This document shows positions 46,117 through 58,057 of a stretch of 64,000 nt of DNA, piece by piece (within the stretch, counting starts at the first letter, position 1; each line of letters starts with the position of its first letter). The stretch is from the NCBI GenBank assembly GCA_027621405.1, contig JAQCBT010000012.1, positions 1 to 64,000 on the forward strand. The letters are read 5' to 3'. The DNA is from Pseudomonadota bacterium (lineage in GTDB: Bacteria; Pseudomonadota; Gammaproteobacteria; Pseudomonadales; Pseudohongiellaceae). The notes beneath the pieces were generated by a model, which had not been told where the DNA came from, did no database searches, and saw only the letters and a program-made list of their open reading frames with translations. Made by a program: the position numbers and the translations under genes.

Positions 46117-47170
46117 GTGGTGCGCCGTGCTGCTGCAGTGCCCAGTCGATATGTTCTCTCACCATGGCACTGGCCTGGCCCCGGCGAGATTGTAAAACCT
46201 TGACTATCTCAGTACTGGATTTGGCATTGCCGAGGCCAACAGCCAGGTTGCGCTGCCAACATTCATAGCCGATGCGCCGGATCGGCGAGCCCGCCGTCTT
46301 GTCCAGAAACTCTTCCTCACTCCATTGAAACAGGTCTACCAAGGCCGAGGCATCGAGATCGTGTCTTGGCGAGAAGTCTTCCTCCGTACTCAGGTGGGTG
46401 AATTTGTTCCAGGGACATATGAGCTGGCAGTCATCACATCCGAATACTCGATTGCCCATGGCCTTGCGAAATTCCTGTGGAATCGACGTCCGCAATTCGA
46501 TGGTGAGGTAGGAGATGCAACGAGTTGCATCCATCTCCTGTGGCCCCACGAAAGCCTGGGTCGGGCAGATGTCGAGGCAGGCCCGGCAGCTTCCGCAATG
46601 GTCAGAAACCGGTTTGTCTGTTGGTAGCGGGATGTCGGTGAACAATTCGCCGAGGAAGAACCAGGATCCTGCCCGCTTGTTGATCAGCATGGTGTTCTTG
46701 CCGATCCAGCCGAGGCCGGATTTCTCTGCCAAGGCACGTTCGAGCACAGGCGCACTGTCCACAAAGGCGCGGTAGCCGAATTCACCAACTGCATCCTGGA
46801 TCTGCTCTGCGAGTTGTTGCAGGCGCTTGCGCATCAACTTGTGATAATCACGGCCGCGGGCGTAGCGGGCAATATAGGCAGTTTGTGATTGCTCCATGGG
46901 CTCGAGACTGTTTTCAGGCTGCTTGGCGTAGTCCATGCGTGCGCTGATGATACGCAAGGTGCCCGGCAGGAGTCTGTCTGGAAAGAAGCGCAGCTCCTTG
47001 TTCTCTTCCATGTAGTACATGTCACCGTGATAGCCATTGCTCAACCAATTCTGGTAACTGTCGTGATAGGGCCGCAGATCAATATCGCCAATAGACAGTT
47101 GTTGAAAGCCCAGCTCTGAACCCCAGTCCTTGATATCTCGTGCCAGCTGCTTGAGTTCCTGCTCATTCAT
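46106..47170 (-). CDS. queG: Epoxyqueuosine reductase
   Basis: A 354-residue cobalamin/iron-sulphur enzyme, last step of queuosine tRNA modification. [34 protein letters not shown], two [4Fe-4S] sites [15 protein letters not shown] and [13 protein letters not shown]. It converges with orn. Upstream of it on the same strand is an aminotransferase gene 14 bases away, so the two may be co-transcribed. Confidence 0.95.
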   Translation of the reverse strand: MNEQELKQLARDIKDWGSELGFQQLSIGDIDLRPYHDSYQNWLSNGYHGDMYYMEENKELRFFPDRLLPGTLRIISARMDYAKQPENSLEPMEQSQTAYIARYARGRDYHKLMRKRLQQLAEQIQDAVGEFGYRAFVDSAPVLERALAEKSGLGWIGKNTMLINKRAGSWFFLGELFTDIPLPTDKPVSDHCGSCRACLDICPTQAFVGPQEMDATRCISYLTIELRTSIPQEFRKAMGNRVFGCDDCQLICPWNKFTHLSTEEDFSPRHDLDASALVDLFQWSEEEFLDKTAGSPIRRIGYECWQRNLAVGLGNAKSSTEIVKVLQSRRGQASAMVREHIDWALQQHGAPLTP

Positions 47171-47184
47171 GGATCAGGGCGTTC

Positions 47185-48324
47185 CTAGAGTTTGTTCAAT
47201 AGCTCTGCAGCCTGCTCCAGCGTGCTGTTGTCTTTGCAGAAGCAGAAGCGAATAATTCGTGTGTTGGGTGCCTCACGATAGAACGGTGTCAGTGGAATGG
47301 CGGCAACTCCTTTGTGCTGGGTCAATTCGGTAACGAACTCCATGTCGTGCTTGTCACTGATTTCGCTGTAATCGACAAGCTGAAAATAAGTGCCTCGCGA
47401 TGGCGTAAACTTAAAACGGGATTCTGCAATGAGATCGCAGAAGCGGTCTCTCTTCTTCTGGTAGAAAGCAGACAGCTCGGCCGCGTGTTCAGGACATTCA
47501 GCCATGAAGTCTGCGATGGCATACTGCAGAAAGCTGGTTGTGGTGAAGGTTACAAACTGGTGAACCTTGCGAAATTCACCCATCAATGCGGGATTCGCTA
47601 CACAATAAGCGAGTTTCCATCCGGTGGCATGATAGGTCTTGCCGAATGAGAACACGGCATAGCAGCGTTCCCTGAGTATCGGATGACTGAGCACACTGCA
47701 GTGCTGCTCTTCGCCGTAAACCATGTGCTCGTAGACTTCATCGCTCAGTACCAAGATTTCGCGATCGGCGATCAGGGCAGCGAGTTGATCCAGGTCTTCC
47801 CGGGTGAGAATGGCGCCGCAGGGATTATGTGGAGAATTGATGATGATGAGGCGCGTTCGGTCATTTATCGACTCCTGCAAGCGCTGCCAATCGATACTAT
47901 AGTCAGGCAGGCGTAGAGGTATTCGGATTGACCTACCGCCAGCCATCTGTACCGCGGGCTCATAAGAGTCATAGGCAGGATCGAACATGATGACTTCGTC
48001 GTCACGATGCACCACGGCCTGTACGGCATCAAACAATGCCTCGGTTGCCCCCGAGGTTACCGTGACCTCTGTTTCCGGATCTGCCACATAACCATAGAGG
48101 GTGGTGATCTTATTTGCTATCTGCTGACGTAATTGGGGTATACCAGCCATTGGTGGGTATTGATTCTTGCGGTCATAGAGGTAATGGGAGACCAGCTCCT
48201 TCAGCCGCTCCGGGCAGTCAAAATCAGGGAAACCCTGGGACAGATTGATGGCGCCGTGATCCTGGGCCATTTTTGACATGACTGTAAAAATAGTTGTACC
48301 AACGTCTGGTAATTTACTTTGCAA
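47185..48324 (-). CDS. PLP-dependent aminotransferase, YbdL-like (methionine aminotransferase)
   Basis: About 379 residues from a TTG at 48324 with AGGGG eight bases upstream; a start at 48414 would add an unrelated 30 residues. KLPDVGTTIFTVMSKMAQD, NLSQGFPDFDCPERL, VTSGATEALFDAV, and the PLP lysine in SFGKTYHATGWKLAY follow E. coli YbdL closely, an aminotransferase of methionine and aromatic amino acids. It is divergent from ovoA (171 bases apart). Ovothiol synthesis also needs a PLP-dependent lyase (OvoB) of this fold; whether this gene fills that role is unknown. Confidence 0.82.
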   Translation of the reverse strand: MQSKLPDVGTTIFTVMSKMAQDHGAINLSQGFPDFDCPERLKELVSHYLYDRKNQYPPMAGIPQLRQQIANKITTLYGYVADPETEVTVTSGATEALFDAVQAVVHRDDEVIMFDPAYDSYEPAVQMAGGRSIRIPLRLPDYSIDWQRLQESINDRTRLIIINSPHNPCGAILTREDLDQLAALIADREILVLSDEVYEHMVYGEEQHCSVLSHPILRERCYAVFSFGKTYHATGWKLAYCVANPALMGEFRKVHQFVTFTTTSFLQYAIADFMAECPEHAAELSAFYQKKRDRFCDLIAESRFKFTPSRGTYFQLVDYSEISDKHDMEFVTELTQHKGVAAIPLTPFYREAPNTRIIRFCFCKDNSTLEQAAELLNKL

Positions 48325-48495
48325 TTTGATTCCCCTATTGTGGGTCTTGGGTAAACCACTTATTGATTGGCCGACCTCTCCAGAATTTCCCAAGCCCTTT
48401 TGTCGATTCCACACATTCTAACCGAATCCAACGCGGAAAAATTAGCCAGGAATTGAGCATCCTTTATTGAGAGAAGAGAACGAATAGGTTGAACT

Positions 48496-50793
48496 ATGTC
48501 TGTAACTGAAGAAGCATTGGGCTCCAGTCCGTCAAGATTGAGCGGCGAAAAGCTCGATTATCCCGTGAATTCGCTACCCCTGTTAGATCTCGATAAGGGC
48601 AGGGATGCCATGCTGGCGTACTTCGAGAATACCTGGGGACTGACAGAACAATTGTTCTCTGCACTGGCCAGTGATGAGGCGTTCTATATTCGCCCCTATC
48701 ACAAGACACGCCATCCACTGATCTTTTACTACGCACATCCGGTTTGCTTCTACGTCAACAAGCTACTGGTAAGCGGACTTATCGAAAAACCCGTGAACCA
48801 GGAATTTGAACTCCTGTTTGAAACCGGAGTCGACGAAATGAACTGGGATGATCTGCATGAGGGAGCAGATGATGTGTGGCCCGAACTGTCGGCAGTAAGG
48901 GAGTATCGCCAGCAAGTCTATGAGTTGGTGAAGGATATTATTCAGAACCATCCGGATCTGGACGGTCCGATTTCCCAGTCAGCGTCCGGCTGGGCTCTGG
49001 CCATGGGTTTCGAGCATGAACGCATTCACCTGGAAACTTCATCGGTACTTATTCGTGAACTGCCGCTGGAGCATGTCAAAGAACCTGCGGCCTGGCCCGA
49101 GTGGCTAAGTGCTCCTGAGGCTCAGAACTACAGTCCCGTGGCCGCGAAAGATTTTCCACAGAACGAGCTTGTCGAAGTCGCGGGTGGTGAAGTGAAGCTG
49201 GGCAAACCCGTGGATTGGCCTAGCTTCGGCTGGGACAACGAATACGGCCATGATGAAAGAGCCTATGGTCCATTTAAGGCCAGCAAGTTCCTGATCAGCA
49301 ATGGTGAGTTCTTCGAGTTTGTAAAATCCGGTGGCTATGAGCAGCGAAAATACTGGTCCGAATCCGGTTGGGGATGGCGCCAATTCCGCAATATCAAGTG
49401 GCCCACGTTCTGGGTGCAGGATGGCCCCGCTGGTTCACATCGCTACAAACTGCGTACGACGTTTACCGAGATTCCCATGCAATGGAGTTGGCCCGCGGTC
49501 GTCAACTATTACGAGGCCAAGGCATATTGTGCATGGCTGACAGAACAGGATTCGACGAAGCAGCCCTATCGGCTACTGCGTGAAGCGGAACACCTCGCCA
49601 TTCGAGATCCCGTGCAACGCCGTGCAAAGGAATGGAGTCTCGATGACATGGAACTTCTGCAGCTTGACCCGGTCATGAATGCAGCGGAGGCATCTACAGC
49701 CAATCATAATCTGGGCTATGGTGCAGAGAGTGCGGTGAACGCCTTGCGGGCAAACGAGCTCGGTTTCTACGACAGCTTTGGCAATGTCTGGCAGTGGTGT
49801 GAAGACCCCTTTCATCCATTGCCTGACTTCAAGATACATCCTTACTACACCGACTTCAGCACACCCTGTTTCGATGGTGAGCACCAGATGATACTGGGCG
49901 GGTCCTTTATAAGCACCGGAGACGAGGCCAGCATCTGGTCACGCTTTCATTTCCGCCCCCATTTCTTTCAGCACGCCGGATTTCGCGTTGTACAGGATAG
50001 TAGCGTTGTTGCGAAAAAGGGAGACAAGTACGACACCGACAGCACTGTTAACCAGTATTTGCTGTTCCATTTCGGTGAACCGGCACAGCAACGAGACGAT
50101 GAACTATCGGCCAGCTTGGAATTTCCCCAGGTTGCAAACCTGATAACACGTACCGTGGCTCTCACAAATACCTATTCAGGGTCGAAATCCCAGGTGCTGG
50201 ATCTCGGTTGCGCGGTCGGGCGAGCCAGCTTCGAATTGGCTCGCAGCTTCGAGCGGGTCGTGGGGCTGGATTACAGCGACGCCTTTATCAGGGTAGCAGA
50301 GACACTTCAGGAGCAGGGAGAGCTGGTCTATCGTCGCTGGGAGACCGGGCGACACTTTACCGATCTCAACGCCAGCATTGACAAGGATATCGACCGCAGT
50401 CGTATCGATTTCGTGCAGGGGGATGCTGCCAGCCTGTCGGCAGTGCCCTTGCTGCAGGGGAGCAAGGCCTTCGATGCAATATTGCTGAGCAATTTGCTAT
50501 GTCGGCTGTCCAACCCTGAGCAGTGCCTGCAGCAGTTTGTGCAGTCTCACAAGTTCCTGAAACCCGGGGGCATCCTGGTGATCGCCTCACCCAATACCTG
50601 GATGGAAGAATACACGCCGCAGGAGAAGTTTCTCGATGGCGCCAACAACGAGGGAACCCTTGCTGCCATAGGAAAACAATTGCCAGGTTTCGAGTTGCTC
50701 CACCATGAAGACCTGCCCTTCATGATTCGGGAACACCGGCGCAAGTACGAATTCATCATCAGCCAGGTATCGGTCTGGAAGAAACCTGAGTGA
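48496..50793 (+). CDS. ovoA: OvoA: 5-histidylcysteine sulfoxide synthase / mercaptohistidine methyltransferase
   Basis: A 765-residue, three-part enzyme. N-terminal DinB-like domain (about residues 35-190) with the iron-binding HERIHLE motif near residue 175; FGE-sulfatase-type domain (about 225-515: FKASKFLISNGEFFEFV, WSWPAVVNYYEAKAYCAWL, LILGGSFISTGDEA-like GGSFIST); and class I methyltransferase domain (about 555-765: VLDLGCAVGRASFELARSF). This order identifies OvoA, which joins cysteine to histidine C5 and later methylates the imidazole in ovothiol A, an antioxidant. Cytoplasmic. Divergent aminotransferase alongside. Confidence 0.93.
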   Translation: MSVTEEALGSSPSRLSGEKLDYPVNSLPLLDLDKGRDAMLAYFENTWGLTEQLFSALASDEAFYIRPYHKTRHPLIFYYAHPVCFYVNKLLVSGLIEKPVNQEFELLFETGVDEMNWDDLHEGADDVWPELSAVREYRQQVYELVKDIIQNHPDLDGPISQSASGWALAMGFEHERIHLETSSVLIRELPLEHVKEPAAWPEWLSAPEAQNYSPVAAKDFPQNELVEVAGGEVKLGKPVDWPSFGWDNEYGHDERAYGPFKASKFLISNGEFFEFVKSGGYEQRKYWSESGWGWRQFRNIKWPTFWVQDGPAGSHRYKLRTTFTEIPMQWSWPAVVNYYEAKAYCAWLTEQDSTKQPYRLLREAEHLAIRDPVQRRAKEWSLDDMELLQLDPVMNAAEASTANHNLGYGAESAVNALRANELGFYDSFGNVWQWCEDPFHPLPDFKIHPYYTDFSTPCFDGEHQMILGGSFISTGDEASIWSRFHFRPHFFQHAGFRVVQDSSVVAKKGDKYDTDSTVNQYLLFHFGEPAQQRDDELSASLEFPQVANLITRTVALTNTYSGSKSQVLDLGCAVGRASFELARSFERVVGLDYSDAFIRVAETLQEQGELVYRRWETGRHFTDLNASIDKDIDRSRIDFVQGDAASLSAVPLLQGSKAFDAILLSNLLCRLSNPEQCLQQFVQSHKFLKPGGILVIASPNTWMEEYTPQEKFLDGANNEGTLAAIGKQLPGFELLHHEDLPFMIREHRRKYEFIISQVSVWKKPE

Positions 50794-50833
50794 TGGTGCA
50801 TTGTGGTGGCCTTGCTATAGGGTGAGGCCGCCG

Positions 50834-50888
50834 AGAAAATAGGGACAGATTTATTTTTTGTAAAAAAATAAATCTGTCCCTATTTTCT
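50834..50888 (+). repeat. Dispersed long palindrome, copy B
   Basis: Two perfect 26-base arms (start AGAAAATAGGGACAGATTTA) with a 3-base loop, between ovoA and the TolC gene. Related to copies at 15655-15706 and 57917-57973. A partial direct duplicate of its end (CTATTTTCTG) follows at once. Confidence 0.92.
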
Positions 50889-51004
50889 GCCTATTTTCTG
50901 GCGGGTTGGGAACCCTGCCTCCCCACAGCCGCGCTCGAAGGCACTTATCAATAGGGTTTTGCACATCACAAAATAATTCCACTACGGAAATCTGCAATGA
51001 GCCA

Positions 51005-51038
51005 AAAAAAAAGCCACTACGTATAGTGGCTTTTTTTC
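51005..51038 (+). terminator. Bidirectional terminator between ovoA and tolC
   Basis: AGCCACTA (51013-51020) / TAGTGGCT (51025-51032) with loop CGTA; nine A before and six T after. It can end ovoA transcription on one strand and the TolC gene on the other. Confidence 0.85.
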
Positions 51039-51053
51039 ATCTGGAGATGCGAA

Positions 51054-52451
51054 TTAACCTTCGGCCTGCAGCCAGCGATTCAATTCGATTACATCCTGTG
51101 GCGTGAGGATTCCAGCAACCTGCTTCAGCACCAGGGTGTCTAGAACGTAGTCGTAGCGGGCATCGGCATACTGGCGCAGCGCGCGGTACAGGTTCTGTCT
51201 CGCCAGCAACACTTCAACGATGTTACGTGTACCGACTTCGGCGCCGAGCTCCGTTGCATCCATGGCGCTCTGGGCTGAGGCGATTGACTGCTGACGCTGG
51301 GCAATCACCAGTACGTCGGTATTTACCCGGCGATAGGCGTTGCGAATATTCTGGGTAAGCTGGCGTTTTGTCAGTTCCAGGGATTCCTGAGCGGCAATGA
51401 CATTGTACTCCGCCTGACGTCTGCGAGAGCTGATAGCGCCACCGGAATACAGTGGTATGGACAAATTGAGTGCCAGGCTTGTGCGATCGAACGCACCGCC
51501 ACCGATCTGAATTCCCGCGTTTACGATAGGGGCCGTCACGTTGTGGTTAAACGCACCCGCAAGATCCACGGTAGGCAAATGGTCAGATTTACGAGCACGC
51601 AGAGCCTTACGGGAGGCGTCGAGAGTATATTTTGCTGAGGCGATAGCGAGGCTGTTGTCCTCAGCCTGATCTTCCCATTCATTCAAGCTGCCATCGACCT
51701 CAATAATGGGGAAGTTTTCACTCAGCTCATCAATATCGCTGTGTGGCTGTCCAGTGATTGCTTCCAGCGCTTCGAATCGCGATTGCAAGAAATCCTGCTG
51801 CAGAATCGTGGTGTTGCGCGCCAGGTCATAGGCCGCCTGGCTATCGAAGACGTCTGTAATAGCAACCAGCCCAACTTCTTCGCGCTGGCGGGTTTGTTCC
51901 AGCGAGCGTAGCGCGGCCTCTTCTTCCTGAATGTTGGTTTCCAACAGTTCCTGTGCCCTGAGTACGTCGAAGTAAGCAGTAGCTACGCGCATGATGAGGT
52001 CCTGCTCCTGCGCTGCCAGGTTCACGGCTGCGGCACGGTCATTGGCTCGCGCACTCTGGAATCCGTACCAGTTGGCCAGGTTAAAGATGCTCTGATTCAG
52101 GTTCAGGCCATAGCCGTGGTTGTTCAGGCCATTTGCGTAGCTGTGCTCTTCCTGTACCAGCACGGTGGCGGTCTGTCCTGTTACCGGATCAGTTATTTCC
52201 CGGAAGATGTCGGATGCCGGGCCACTGGTAATTCGAGACGTGGATCCACCGACGCCGATAGAGGGCAGCAATGACGACCTGCTCTGGATCATGTTCTCCC
52301 GATTAGCCCGATAACTGGCTTCTGCCTGTTTCAGCACAGGATCGTTGTCCAGCGCCAGTTGCAGTATGGACAGCAGATCCTGGCTATAAACAGGGCTGCT
52401 GCACAGACTGCTGGCCAGGACGATTCCCAATAACTTCTTAACACTTCCCAT
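51054..52451 (-). CDS. tolC: TolC-family outer-membrane channel protein
   Basis: A 465-residue protein with signal peptide (MGSVKKLLGIVLASSLCSSPVYSQD) and two outer-membrane-efflux-protein repeats: LLSILQLALDNDPVLKQAEASY, EVGLVAITDVFDSQAAYDLARN, and LNLSIPLYSGGAISSRRRQAEY, EVGTRNIVEVLLARQNLYRA. This is the trimeric alpha-barrel exit duct for type I secretion and multidrug efflux. It may serve the ABC exporter at 34.6-38.8 kb. It stands alone. Confidence 0.9.
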   Translation of the reverse strand: MGSVKKLLGIVLASSLCSSPVYSQDLLSILQLALDNDPVLKQAEASYRANRENMIQSRSSLLPSIGVGGSTSRITSGPASDIFREITDPVTGQTATVLVQEEHSYANGLNNHGYGLNLNQSIFNLANWYGFQSARANDRAAAVNLAAQEQDLIMRVATAYFDVLRAQELLETNIQEEEAALRSLEQTRQREEVGLVAITDVFDSQAAYDLARNTTILQQDFLQSRFEALEAITGQPHSDIDELSENFPIIEVDGSLNEWEDQAEDNSLAIASAKYTLDASRKALRARKSDHLPTVDLAGAFNHNVTAPIVNAGIQIGGGAFDRTSLALNLSIPLYSGGAISSRRRQAEYNVIAAQESLELTKRQLTQNIRNAYRRVNTDVLVIAQRQQSIASAQSAMDATELGAEVGTRNIVEVLLARQNLYRALRQYADARYDYVLDTLVLKQVAGILTPQDVIELNRWLQAEG

Positions 52452-54692
<2,241 letters not shown>

Positions 54693-54784
54693 CCGCTTCT
54701 TGTATTGCGGATTCAATCGTCACTGGCGCAGGAAAGTCCTGCGCCAGCGTTTCCCCACCTGAAACCTGTCGATCGCAGGCCAGG

Positions 54785-55936
54785 TCACCTCTCCATCAAA
54801 CCACTTTCCAGGTAAGCAGCGAGCGCCTGCAGGCAGGATACGGCTAATTGTCCAGAGCGCACAGCTGACCAACCATGCATCGGGTCCGGTGTGGCGGTTG
54901 TATCCTTGAATGGCATTTCCAGGGTCATGGCAAGACAGCCATGATTGGATGCAGTCTGGGCCGTACTCATGGTCAGGTTAGCCTGACCGGGTTGCTTGGC
55001 GGGATAACCTTCCTTCGTCTGAAAGTCCGGGTTCAGGTCGGCCAGCACAGTGCGGTAAAAATCCAGTTTCGCCTGTTCTGACTCGTTCCAGTCACTCAGC
55101 CCCTCGGTTCCCGCGATGAAACAATAGGGGAGTGACTCGTCGCCATGGACATCCAGCAGGAAGTCCACCCCGGCTTCGGCCATCGCCTGTTTCACCAGGA
55201 ACACCTCCGGTGAATACTCCATGCTCGGCTCGGCCCACTCCCGGTTCAGGTTTCTGCCTGCTGCGTTCGTGCGCAGGTGGCCGCGGCTGCTGCCATCCGG
55301 ATTCATGTTGGGGACCAGGTGGATATCGCATTGCTCAAGCAAGGCGCGGGTGAGTTCGCTGTCGGTATCGAGCAACTGGTTAATACAACCTTCCATCCAC
55401 CACTCGGCCATGGTCTCACCGGGGTGCTGGCGCGCGATCATCCAGCATTGCTTTTTCTTTGCATTGCTACCATCCGGAGCGGGGACACTGAAACAGAGCT
55501 TGTCGAAGTCCCGGCCATCCAGGGTCTTGCCCAGGAGCTGCAGGGAGCAGTGCTCGGCAGACTGGGCTCTTGCCACCAGCTTCTCGTGTTGCGCAATGGG
55601 ATAGGGAGCGAAGTAGGAAAAATAGACAGCGTCGTGGGCGGGAGTAAAACGGAATTCCAGTACATCCCCTTTTAGTTCTGTATCATGCCTGAGCCATTGG
55701 TCCCTGTCGTAGGAGTAGCAGACGCGATAGTTCCTGAAACCATCCGGGTAGGCTGCCCCGGACGCATTAAGAATGCGGAAACAGCATTCTGTTCCCCGGG
55801 CGCCGGTCAGTCGGAAATAGAACCATTGGTAGAAATCTGACTGGGCATCCAGCCGGATCTTGAGCTGTATATCTGAAGGGTCAGAGGCGGAGATAACGTC
55901 GATATTGCCGGCGTCGAAATTACTGGTGATTTCCAT
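54785..55936 (-). CDS. M14-family zinc carboxypeptidase (cytosolic CCP-like)
   Basis: A 383-residue protein with an N-terminal beta domain (FYQWFYFRLTGARGTECCFRI, FAPYPIAQHEKLVARAQS) of the CCP type, then the zinc site QHPGETMAEWWMEG (His and Glu), MNPDGSSRGHLRTNAAGRNLNREW, the third ligand DVHGDES, and the catalytic Glu in TLEMPFKD. No signal peptide, so cytoplasmic. CCP-type enzymes trim C-terminal residues from proteins or peptides. The natural substrate is not evident. It is convergent with thiC. Confidence 0.87.
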   Translation of the reverse strand: MEITSNFDAGNIDVISASDPSDIQLKIRLDAQSDFYQWFYFRLTGARGTECCFRILNASGAAYPDGFRNYRVCYSYDRDQWLRHDTELKGDVLEFRFTPAHDAVYFSYFAPYPIAQHEKLVARAQSAEHCSLQLLGKTLDGRDFDKLCFSVPAPDGSNAKKKQCWMIARQHPGETMAEWWMEGCINQLLDTDSELTRALLEQCDIHLVPNMNPDGSSRGHLRTNAAGRNLNREWAEPSMEYSPEVFLVKQAMAEAGVDFLLDVHGDESLPYCFIAGTEGLSDWNESEQAKLDFYRTVLADLNPDFQTKEGYPAKQPGQANLTMSTAQTASNHGCLAMTLEMPFKDTTATPDPMHGWSAVRSGQLAVSCLQALAAYLESGLMER

Positions 55937-56146
55937 GTATTTGGTCCGTTATGCATTACTGAGGTGGCCCCAGTTTTCCTTGTTTTCCCGATGTGTTTCC
56001 AAAAAGCATTCTGTTATTATTGCCGCCCCCTTTTTCAGGGGCCATCGACCTTAGGCCCCTGGCCACTGGGGTAACTTCCAGAAAGCTGCCAACTGGGAGC
56101 GATACTGAATTCACCGGCAACCAGCAGAAGAGACAAAGGTATACCC

Positions 56147-57211
56147 ATGTCAGCCATAACTGACAATCTTAATATAGCGTCAAATGAACCGTTGATCACT
56201 CCTGAACAGCTCAAGCAAGAGCTACCGTTACAGGGTGCGGCAGAAGCAACTGTGCAGGAAGGGCGGGAGACAATTTTCTCCATTCTCGATCGTAAGGACC
56301 CACGCCTGTTTGTCGTGGTCGGTCCCTGCTCCATTCACGACGTGAATGCGGCAATGGACTATGCCAAACGCCTCAAGGAACTGGCGACCAAAGTTAAAGA
56401 CACGCTGTACATCGTGATGAGGGTTTACTTCGAAAAGCCACGAACCTCTATTGGTTGGAAAGGCCTGATAAACGATCCCTACCTGGATGACTCCTTCAAG
56501 ATTGAAGAGGGATTGCGGATTGGCCGCAAGCTGCTGCTCGACATCGCCGAGCTGGGCTTGCCAGCCTCTACTGAGGCGCTCGACCCCATCTCTCCCCAGT
56601 ATATGCAGGACCTGATTGCCTGGTCCGCTATCGGTGCGCGTACCACGGAATCACAGACCCACCGCGAGATGTCTTCGGGCCTGTCCTCACCGGTAGGATT
56701 CAAGAACGGTACGGATGGTGGTCTCATGGTTGCAATCAATGCGATGCAATCAGTCTCCAGCCCTCATCGCTTTCTAGGCATCAGCAATGACGGCAAGGTG
56801 TCCGTAGTGACCACGAAGGGAAATCCCTATGCCCATGTAGTACTTCGCGGCGGCAGCAATGGGCCAAACTATGACTCGGTACATATAGCCCAATGTGAAG
56901 CGGCGCTGGAAAAAGGTGGTGTCAGCAAGAACATCATGATCGACTGTAGCCATGCTAACTCCAGCAAGGATCCGGATGTACAGCCACTGGTGCTAAAAGA
57001 TGTGACTCACCAGATTCTGGAAGGTAACAAGTCCATCATCGGGGTCATGCTGGAAAGCCACATCAATCATGGCAACCAACCCATTCCGGCCGATCTGTCT
57101 GAACTCAAATATGGCGTGTCGGTTACAGATGCCTGCATGGACTGGGATACGACCGAAGCCGCAATTCTGGAGATGGCGGAAAAACTGCGGGATATCTTGC
57201 CGCAGCGCTAA
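56147..57211 (+). CDS. aroG: 3-deoxy-7-phosphoheptulonate (DAHP) synthase
   Basis: A 354-residue class I enzyme opening the shikimate pathway: PEP + erythrose-4-phosphate. LFVVVGPCSIHDVNAAMDYA, YFEKPRTSIGWKGLINDP, AIGARTTESQTHREMSSGLS, GFKNGTDGG, and IMIDCSHANSSKDP. The isozyme (Phe-, Tyr- or Trp-sensitive) cannot be decided, so the symbol is provisional. The ATG follows GACAAAGGTATACCC. Confidence 0.9.
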   Translation: MSAITDNLNIASNEPLITPEQLKQELPLQGAAEATVQEGRETIFSILDRKDPRLFVVVGPCSIHDVNAAMDYAKRLKELATKVKDTLYIVMRVYFEKPRTSIGWKGLINDPYLDDSFKIEEGLRIGRKLLLDIAELGLPASTEALDPISPQYMQDLIAWSAIGARTTESQTHREMSSGLSSPVGFKNGTDGGLMVAINAMQSVSSPHRFLGISNDGKVSVVTTKGNPYAHVVLRGGSNGPNYDSVHIAQCEAALEKGGVSKNIMIDCSHANSSKDPDVQPLVLKDVTHQILEGNKSIIGVMLESHINHGNQPIPADLSELKYGVSVTDACMDWDTTEAAILEMAEKLRDILPQR

Positions 57212-57239
57212 CAGCTGCCAGTAGTGCCAGCCCGGTTCG

Positions 57240-57791
57240 TCAGAACGATGAGCCGGGCTGCGCCAGAAATTCGATTTCTTCCGCGGTAGACTCGCGACCC
57301 AGAATTTTATTGCGATGGGGATAACGACCGAAGCGATCGATAATCTCTTTATGCTTCACCTCGAAGTTATAGTTATCTTCCAGGCCTTCCTCGTCAAACA
57401 AATACAAAGCGATCTCGTGTATCTCGGCTGATTCGCTGTGCATGAACGGCATGTACAGGAATGCTTTTTGCGTGGCATTCAGCTCCGCATCCAGTTTCCG
57501 CCGTACCGCCTCCTGTGCCAGTACCAGCGCAAGGGTGTCGGAAGCGAATGCTCCGGGTGTGTCCCGGTACATATTGCGGGAGAACTGGTCGAGAACAATG
57601 ATCTCCGCCAATGCATCCAGGGGATGCTCGCGCCAGGTATAGAGCAATCCCTGGTTGGCACGGGCATGGACTTCGCCAAAACGATCCCTGATCAGCTGAT
57701 CGAATTCCAGGTCTTTCTTGAATCGTTGTTTGGGTTCGATTTCCTCGAACCAGAACTTTATGACTTCGCAGGCTGACACGGGTAGCACCAT
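57240..57791 (-). CDS. DUF924-family protein
   Basis: A 183-residue soluble all-alpha protein: VIKFWFEEIEPKQRFKKDLEFD, HPLDALAEIIVLDQFSRNMYRDT, FLYMPFMHSESAEIHE, FEVKHKEIIDRFGRYPHRN and ILGRESTAEEIEFL are strongly conserved in the DUF924 family, whose role is unknown. It converges with aroG, with a CAGCCCGG / CCGGGCTG dyad across its 3' end. Confidence 0.93.
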   Translation of the reverse strand: MVLPVSACEVIKFWFEEIEPKQRFKKDLEFDQLIRDRFGEVHARANQGLLYTWREHPLDALAEIIVLDQFSRNMYRDTPGAFASDTLALVLAQEAVRRKLDAELNATQKAFLYMPFMHSESAEIHEIALYLFDEEGLEDNYNFEVKHKEIIDRFGRYPHRNKILGRESTAEEIEFLAQPGSSF

Positions 57792-57916
57792 TATTATTTT
57801 TCCTGAGGTTTTCTACTTATCGACAGTTTGTGCGTTCTTTTTGACCCTTTGATGAACCAGAATTGTAAATGGCAGGCGTAAAAAGCACTAATCAGACTTT
57901 AGTCAAGCTTGCGAGC

Positions 57917-57973
57917 GAGAAAATAGGGACAGATTTATTTTTTATTAAAAAATAAATCTGTCCCTATTTTCTC
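57917..57973 (+). repeat. Dispersed long palindrome, copy C
   Basis: Two perfect 27-base arms (start GAGAAAATAGGGACAGATTT) with a 3-base loop ATT, between the DUF924 gene and the GST gene. The arms are the same as copy B over 26 bases. Confidence 0.92.
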
Positions 57974-58012
57974 CACCCTGCAGATGAGCACAACACACCG
58001 TGATGAACCATT

Positions 58013-58036
58013 AAAAAAGGGCTCCGAAGAGCCCTT
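58013..58036 (-). terminator. Rho-independent terminator of the GST gene (minus strand)
   Basis: AAGGGCTC / GAGCCCTT with an unpaired CGAA loop on the plus strand; on the minus strand it is followed by six T (58013-58018). It lies 22 bases past the GST stop. Confidence 0.82.
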
Positions 58037-58057
58037 GGTGCCGACGCGCCCTGTGGG

